Origin: Candidatus Heimdallarchaeota archaeon
GTDB taxonomy: Archaea > Asgardarchaeota > Heimdallarchaeia > Heimdallarchaeales > Kariarchaeaceae
DNA length: 12,366 nt
NCBI GenBank assembly: GCA_029882335.1
Contig: JAOUKW010000079.1
Span: 1 to 12,366 of the forward strand
Reading direction: 5' to 3'
Part shown: in pieces, positions 8,482 through 12,366 of the stretch
How positions within the stretch are numbered: the first letter of the stretch is position 1
Layout: every line of letters begins with the position of its first letter
The notes under the pieces: model-generated
What the model saw: the letters and a program-made list of their open reading frames with translations, nothing else
What the model was told of the DNA's origin: nothing
The model's database searches: none
Made by a program: the position numbers and the translations under genes

Positions 8482-9633
8482 GTGGATAAAATAATAATTT
8501 TACATTTTAAGGAATTCTCAAAAGATCCAAGATTAATGAAACAATTGGCAACAATGCAAAAATATAAAATTTTTACCATAGTTATAACCTTATTCTGTGA
8601 TTACTACATTAAACCTTCACCCCATCATGAAATGAATATACTATACAAAAATAGGGAAATGGATAAACTTGGAGGGCGAAAAAAATTTAATTTTTTATAT
8701 TTTTATATTTGGTCTATTAATTGGTTCATCAAGAACCGTGGAAGTATTCGTGGTGTTATTTGTAACGACTTACCTACTTTACCAATTGGGGTAATTTTTA
8801 AAATAATTAATTGGAGGACCAAAATTATCTATGATTCACATGAGCTCTTTCCTGATTTAACAAAGGAGTATTTTGGATATCTTGGTCAACTTCCATCTCT
8901 ATTCCTTGAAAAGTTATGTATGACCTTTAAACCTTATACTATTACAGTTAGTACAAATCTACTAAAGGTTATAACAAAACGTTACAAACCTCATGAGATT
9001 AGTATAATCCCAAATTTTCCCTCAAAAGACATCATCAATAATACTAACTTCAAAAATTTGGTAATTGATAAACAATCATTACAATATGATATAACATTTA
9101 TCTATCCTGGAACAATGGCGATTGGAAGAGGTTATGAAGAAATTATTGACGCTTTTATTTATTTAAATAAACAGAATATGAAAAATACTTTTTCTCTGAT
9201 TTTCATAGGTGAAGGTCCATTACAGGAAAAATTAAAATCAATAGTTAACTCATCTGGAGTGACTAATATCTATTTCAACAAATATATTTCTCAAAATGAA
9301 TTATATGCAGTATATCCAGCCATAGATTATGGTATTTGTATATTACCAAGAACAGTAGGATTAAACAACTTTTTTGGATTGCCAAATAAAATTTTAGAAT
9401 ATATCACATTTAAAATGAATATAATATCCACAAATCTTCCTAGTGCAAGAGAATTTATAAAAAATCAAAATTTATGGATAATTGAAGAGTTTAAGTTAGA
9501 ATTTCTTATAAAACTATTCGAGACGATTATTTTAAATCATAAACCAATTATAAAAGAAGAAATTCAAATTAATACAAGTGAAATGTTATTTTGGGAAAAT
9601 TATGAAATTAATTATTTGAAAGGATTGAGTTAA
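8482..9633 (+). CDS. GT4-family glycosyltransferase (GT-B fold)
   Basis: A 383-residue retaining-type glycosyltransferase, probably cytoplasmic and membrane-peripheral, adding one sugar from an NDP-sugar to a lipid-linked or surface glycan. N-terminal Rossmann half: CNDLPTLPIG (94-103) and IIYDSHELFPD (115-125) are hallmark segments, followed by TVSTNLLKVI (155-164) and IPNFP (176-180). C-terminal half: PGTMAIGRGYEEIIDAF (209-225), FIGEGPLQEKL (241-251) and LNNFFGLPNKILEYI (294-308). In that last segment, which corresponds to the EX7E motif, Asn stands where the first Glu is usual, as in a number of GT4 relatives. GTG at 8482 is the first possible start in frame, because a stop lies two codons upstream. 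No Shine-Dalgarno precedes it, and a TATA-like box about 30 bases upstream suggests a leaderless message. Sugar and acceptor unknown. Confidence 0.87.
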   Translation: MDKIIILHFKEFSKDPRLMKQLATMQKYKIFTIVITLFCDYYIKPSPHHEMNILYKNREMDKLGGRKKFNFLYFYIWSINWFIKNRGSIRGVICNDLPTLPIGVIFKIINWRTKIIYDSHELFPDLTKEYFGYLGQLPSLFLEKLCMTFKPYTITVSTNLLKVITKRYKPHEISIIPNFPSKDIINNTNFKNLVIDKQSLQYDITFIYPGTMAIGRGYEEIIDAFIYLNKQNMKNTFSLIFIGEGPLQEKLKSIVNSSGVTNIYFNKYISQNELYAVYPAIDYGICILPRTVGLNNFFGLPNKILEYITFKMNIISTNLPSAREFIKNQNLWIIEEFKLEFLIKLFETIILNHKPIIKEEIQINTSEMLFWENYEINYLKGLS

Positions 9634-9719
9634 CTAAATGTCAAAAATTAATAAGATGTAACTATTCTTGTATTGTAATTAACTAATCAGATAAAAAGGA
9701 ATAAAATAAATTTTAATTA

Positions 9720-10454
9720 GTGAAATCACTGAATGCTGGTGAAAAATCAATATATTTGGTGATACCTGCATATGGATCAGAACCACTTTTAATGAATGTT
9801 GTACAAAATATTCCTACTTATGTAAAAAAAACCTTATTAATTTGGGATAATCCCGTAGAAAATTCACTTAAACGTATTCAATCACTTAAGAAGAATGATG
9901 TAGAGATAATTATACGGAATGAAAGAGGAGGCATTGGTTTAGCTTTGCAACATGGGGTTAAAAGATCTTTAGAATGTCTAGATAAATCGAATGGCTTCAT
10001 ATTATTTATGGCTGGAAATGGCAAAGATAACCCAAAAGAAATTATAAATTTTCTGCATCCCCTTTACTTAGGATATCATTATATTCAAGGATCTAGGTAC
10101 TTAAAAGATGGAAATTCTAAAAATCTTCCTTTTATTCGAAAAATAACAAATAAAATATTACCAATCATTTGGTCAATTATAGTTAGAAAAAAATTAAGTG
10201 AAGTAACAAATGGATTCAGGGCATATAATTCAATTGTTTTTAAAGAATCTATTATTCCATGGTATAGACCTGATTTAAATGGATATGAATGGGAGTATTA
10301 TCTAAATTATAAGCTATTAAGAAGTTCGTACAGATGTACCGAGGTTGCAGTTTCAAAAATATATTACAAAGGTGTTAACCACTCAAAAATTAAATTACGA
10401 GATGGTTATCAAATTCTGAGACCTATTTTTTTGTGTCCTGTTAATCGAGTTTAA
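9720..10454 (+). CDS. GT2 glycosyltransferase, DPM/DPG-synthase-like, altered DxD
   Basis: A 244-residue GT-A-fold enzyme of the dolichol-phosphate-mannose/glucose synthase-like group, without membrane helices. YLVIPAYGSEP (12-22) is the opening strand, LLIWDN (39-44) replaces the usual V-V-D-D/N-G-S segment, and RGGIGLALQHGV (69-80) corresponds to the family's G-x-x-x-A-x-x-x-G segment. GSRYLKDG (124-131) and TNGFRAYN (163-170) are strong family markers. The metal/nucleotide site normally written DADGQHPP is here AGNGKDNP (98-105), so the first acidic residues are gone and an Asp sits one place later. The GTG start at 9720 has no Shine-Dalgarno; a weak A/T box around 9691-9710 may be the promoter. 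It lies 86 bases after the GT4 gene, same strand. It could make a polyprenyl-phosphate sugar or extend the glycan directly; activity with this altered site is unproven. Confidence 0.82.
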   Translation: MKSLNAGEKSIYLVIPAYGSEPLLMNVVQNIPTYVKKTLLIWDNPVENSLKRIQSLKKNDVEIIIRNERGGIGLALQHGVKRSLECLDKSNGFILFMAGNGKDNPKEIINFLHPLYLGYHYIQGSRYLKDGNSKNLPFIRKITNKILPIIWSIIVRKKLSEVTNGFRAYNSIVFKESIIPWYRPDLNGYEWEYYLNYKLLRSSYRCTEVAVSKIYYKGVNHSKIKLRDGYQILRPIFLCPVNRV

Positions 10455-10528
10455 TAACGAAAATTTATCTAAGATCTTATTAATTTAGAATAATTCATTA
10501 TAATCTTTTTATCTATAGTTAAGGTTAT

Positions 10529-10537
10529 TATTAAATA
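10529..10537 (+). promoter_or_regulatory. TATA box of the acyltransferase gene
   Basis: TATTAAATA begins 25 bases before ATG 10554, with no Shine-Dalgarno in between. The same nine bases precede the SDR gene at nearly the same distance. This fits an archaeal TATA box and a leaderless transcript. Confidence 0.5.
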
Positions 10538-10553
10538 ATTTCAAATGTGAGAT

Positions 10554-11006
10554 ATGGTAAGCAAGTCATTTCAAAATATTGTCGAATGTGATATAGCAGA
10601 TACTGCTATTATATATGATCAGGTGAATTTATACAAATGTAAGATAGGTAACCATACCAAAATTGATTCTTTTGTATATATTGAGGGAGGTGTTGAAATA
10701 GGCGAAAATTGTAAAATTAGACCATTTACATTTATTCCTACAGGTGTGATGATTGGAAATAATGTATTTATTGGTTCAAATGTAAATTTTACAAATGATA
10801 AATATCCTAAAATTGGAATGGATTGGGAGCTTTTACAAACAGTAGTTAAAGATAATGTATCAATTGGTTCAGGTTCTACTATTATTCCTGGCATTGTTAT
10901 TAATGAAAATTCATTGATTGCTGCTGGTTCTGTAGTCACGAAGGATGTACCCTCAAATACCTTAGTTGCAGGAAATCCAGCTAGAATAATACGTACATTA
11001 ACATAA
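10554..11006 (+). CDS. Hexapeptide-repeat N-acyltransferase (WxcM/WbpD/FdtC-like)
   Basis: A 150-residue left-handed beta-helix transferase, probably acetylating the amino group of an NDP-amino sugar with acetyl-CoA. Hexapeptide repeats run from about 14 to 125 (for example IEGGVEIGENCKIRPF, then VMIGNNVFIGSNV). FTNDKYPK (79-86) is the loop typical of WxcM-N, FdtC and WbpD/WlbB relatives. AAGSVVTKDVPSNTLVAGNPAR (123-144) is the conserved C-terminal coil end. It is shorter than WbpD (about 190 residues) but complete. The ATG at 10554 has no Shine-Dalgarno and a TATTAAATA box 25 bases upstream. No aminotransferase to supply the amino sugar is visible here; the partial oxidoreductase at the right edge could belong to the same route. 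A serine- or O-acetyltransferase is less likely given the TNDKYP loop. Confidence 0.85.
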   Translation: MVSKSFQNIVECDIADTAIIYDQVNLYKCKIGNHTKIDSFVYIEGGVEIGENCKIRPFTFIPTGVMIGNNVFIGSNVNFTNDKYPKIGMDWELLQTVVKDNVSIGSGSTIIPGIVINENSLIAAGSVVTKDVPSNTLVAGNPARIIRTLT

Positions 11007-11009
11007 CTG

Positions 11010-11015
11010 TTTTTT
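11010..11015 (+). terminator. T-run terminator after the acyltransferase gene
   Basis: Six T lie three bases after the stop at 11006, with another five-T run near 11033. Archaeal RNA polymerase stops at such T-runs without a hairpin. This fits the separate TATA box of the next gene. Confidence 0.4.
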
Positions 11016-11067
11016 GTGTGTAATTCTTTGACATTTTTGCTATTTGATGTATATTTATCATTAATAA

Positions 11068-11076
11068 TATTAAATA
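11068..11076 (+). promoter_or_regulatory. TATA box of the SDR gene
   Basis: TATTAAATA begins 27 bases before ATG 11095 and is identical to the box before the acyltransferase gene. No convincing Shine-Dalgarno lies next to the ATG, although AGAAGG occurs about 14 bases upstream. This supports ATG 11095 as the real start of the broken SDR gene. Confidence 0.5.
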
Positions 11077-11094
11077 GAAGGCTATCGGTCGTTT

Positions 11095-12044
11095 ATGGAA
11101 CATGTAATAATCAGTGGTGGTGCTGGATTTATTGGTTCTCATTTGACAAAAAGATTATTAAATATGGAATATAGAGTAACCGTAATTGATAACTTTTCTA
11201 CTGGTCATAAGGATAAATTAAAAGAAGTTATGATCATCCCCACCTTAAATTATTAAATCATAATATAACAAAACCTATTGATTTAGAATGTGATTATTTA
11301 TTCAATCTTGCTAGCAGAGCCTCTCCGAAAGATTTTTTGAAATATCCTCATGATATCCTGATGACCAATTCGATAGGTACGAAAAATATGATCGAGATTG
11401 CTTTATCTTCTGGTGCACGTTTTTTACAAGGGTCGACATCTGAAGTTTATGGTGATCCGAAAATTTCTCCTCAGGACGAAAACTATCATGGTAATGTTAG
11501 TTCTACAGGAATTCGATCTTGTTATGATGAAGGAAAGAGATTTGCCGAAGCATTATTATTTTCGTATTATCGATCATTTGACATGGATATTCGAATTATA
11601 CGTATTTTTAATACATATGGTCCTTTTATGAATATTGATGATGGTCGTGTGATTCCAAACTTCATTAAACAAGCTTTATATAAAAACAAATTTACAATAT
11701 ACGGAAAAGGTAATCAAACTAGAAGCTTTTGCTATGTAGATGACCTAATAGATGGAATGTTAAAATTTATGTTTAGTGATGACAAAAACCTAAAGGGAGA
11801 AGTAATTAACTTGGGTAATCCAGAACCTATTACCATAAATGAATTGGCTATTGAAATAAATGAGCTAATTGGAAATAAAATGGAATTTGATTTTGTGCAA
11901 CTACCCGAGGATGATCCAGTTAATAGATGTCCTGATATTACCAAAGCAAAAAATTTACTTGGTTGGTCTCCAAAGATCTCACGTAAGGATGGTTTAAACA
12001 GAACAATTGATTATTTTAAGGCAATTCTTAATTTGAATCAATGA
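11095..12044 (+). pseudogene. UDP-glucuronate decarboxylase-type SDR, broken by a -1 frameshift
   Basis: An extended short-chain dehydrogenase closest to UDP-glucuronate decarboxylase / UDP-xylose synthase. The first part, from ATG 11095, gives MEHVIISGGAGFIGSH with the GxxGxxG NAD site, then VIDNFSTGHKDKLKEV, and hits TAA at 11254. The rest lies in another frame, open from 11217: DHPHLKLLNHNITKPIDLE, NLASRASP, QGSTSEVYGDP, SCYDEGKR (catalytic Tyr-x3-Lys), RIFNTYGP, DGRVIPNF and QTRSFCYVDDL, ending with a GLNRTIDYF tail. Restoring one T near 11229 (GTTAT to GTTTAT) joins the halves with no residue lost or gained against the family. Total length would be about 317 residues, normal. TTG 11337 is not a credible independent start, because it would drop the NAD site. 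It is either a single-base sequencing/assembly error or a young pseudogene. The end overlaps the convergent oxidoreductase gene by 17 bases. Confidence 0.88.
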
Positions 12045-12366
12045 CCAGTCTTTTTTTCCGAGAAATCTTTTCTCCTTTAATCAAGCTTTCTTTGACCATT
12101 TCAATGGTTTCAATTATTCGAGCGCCTACAGTACCATCAACAATTGTATCTTCTTCACCTTTAATACATTTCATAAAATTTAATAATTCATCTTGAATTG
12201 TGTTATTTGGTATAATTTCAGGAAAATAACTATGATTATTACTAAATACTTGAACAATCTGTTGACTGGAATTAATAACAATAGTGGCTAAATCTCCAGT
12301 AATTGTAATTTCTCTTGTTTTTGGTGGAGTTAACCAATTTACTTCTAGATGAATTAATATGTTGTT
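12028..12366 (-). CDS. Gfo/Idh/MocA-family oxidoreductase, C-terminal part (N-terminus beyond window)
   Basis: The minus strand is open from the right edge to TAA at 12028, giving 112 residues with no start needed inside the window. HLEVNWLTPPKTREITITGD matches the beta-strand core of the Gfo/Idh/MocA C-terminal domain. It is followed by the usual end of these enzymes: a helix with DELLNFMKCIKGEEDTIVDG, then GARIIETIEMVKESLIKGEKI. The NAD-binding half and the catalytic Lys-containing segment are outside the window. Family members close to amino-sugar acyltransferases often oxidise C3 of UDP-GlcNAc-type sugars (WlbA/WbpB), which would fit the acyltransferase at 10554-11006, but that substrate is inference. 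It converges on the SDR gene and overlaps its last 17 bases. Confidence 0.8.
   Translation of the reverse strand, partial: NNILIHLEVNWLTPPKTREITITGDLATIVINSSQQIVQVFSNNHSYFPEIIPNNTIQDELLNFMKCIKGEEDTIVDGTVGARIIETIEMVKESLIKGEKISRKKRLVIDSN
12051..12057 (+). terminator. T-run terminator after the SDR gene
   Basis: Seven T follow the SDR stop codon by six bases and lie within the convergent oxidoreductase coding sequence, where they encode lysine codons on the other strand. A likely archaeal oligo-T stop signal. Confidence 0.4.

Noticed and set aside
10470..10479. Perfect 10-base palindrome TAAGATCTTA between GT2 and acyltransferase genes
   Set aside because: Single copy, very short, and without a T-run right after it; not enough to call an operator or a terminator.
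10619..10939. Open frame of 106 codons on the minus strand
   Set aside because: Antisense to the hexapeptide acyltransferase; its regular I/P/T pattern mirrors the hexapeptide repeats of the real gene.
11221..11235. Programmed -1 ribosomal frameshift in the SDR gene
   Set aside because: No slippery heptamer or following stable hairpin is visible, and no family member is known to me to need one.
11398..11944. Short open frames on both strands within the SDR gene
   Set aside because: They overlap the conserved SDR core in other frames and match nothing I recognise.
11337..12044. A separate 235-residue protein starting at TTG 11337
   Set aside because: It would lack the NAD-binding site, which is present just upstream in another frame, and the frame stays open and family-like back to about 11217. 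A frameshifted single gene explains all of it.
1..12366. Mobile elements, CRISPR arrays, tRNA or rRNA genes
   Set aside because: No transposase or integrase motifs, no spaced direct repeats of CRISPR type, and no tRNA cloverleaf or rRNA-like sequence were seen by eye.

Overview
The window is a very AT-rich stretch that looks archaeal. No ribosomal or other marker gene is present, so this rests on indirect signs. TATA-like boxes sit about 25-30 bases before the start codons of plus-strand genes that have no Shine-Dalgarno sequence, which suggests leaderless transcripts. The proteins are typical of archaeal surface-glycan regions: a GT-C membrane glycosyltransferase, a sugar nucleotidyltransferase with a left-handed beta-helix tail, and FtsX-type permeases with large, sequon-rich ectodomains. 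An uncultured lineage such as an Asgard archaeon would fit, but the phylum cannot be fixed from this window.

Layout. (1) 1-2050, plus: 3' part of a multi-membrane GT-C (PMT/GT39-like) glycosyltransferase whose reading frame runs off the left edge. (2) 2047-7148, minus: two FtsX/MacB-type permeases, a normal-sized one (6042-7148) and a giant one of 1332 residues (2047-6045). They overlap by 4 bases (TTGA), and the giant one starts at a TTG behind a strong Shine-Dalgarno. No ABC ATPase is in the window. (3) 7232-8218, minus: a sugar-1-phosphate nucleotidyltransferase. (4) 8219-8481: a divergent promoter region with repeated short motifs. (5) 8482-11006, plus: a GT4 glycosyltransferase, a dolichol-phosphate-mannose-synthase-like GT2 with an altered DxD site, and a WxcM/WbpD-like hexapeptide acyltransferase. 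(6) 11095-12044, plus: a UDP-glucuronate-decarboxylase-type SDR broken by a one-base frameshift near 11229. (7) 12028-12366, minus: the C-terminal part of a Gfo/Idh/MocA oxidoreductase running off the right edge.

Together the enzymes read as part of a locus that makes activated sugars (nucleotidyltransferase, SDR decarboxylase/epimerase, oxidoreductase, amino-sugar N-acyltransferase) and assembles them into a lipid-linked or surface glycan (GT4, GT2, GT-C). The acyltransferase with the oxidoreductase recalls the Wlb/Wbp route to diacetamido sugars that methanogens use in N-glycans, but the aminotransferase needed to complete it is not in the window. The permease pair lies inside this locus, and the giant ectodomain carries about 30 N-X-S/T sequons. 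It could therefore be a substrate of the glycan made next door; that link is inference.

The most unusual items are the roughly 1165-residue ectodomain of the giant permease, the missing ATPase, the disrupted SDR gene, and the short motifs shared between promoters.
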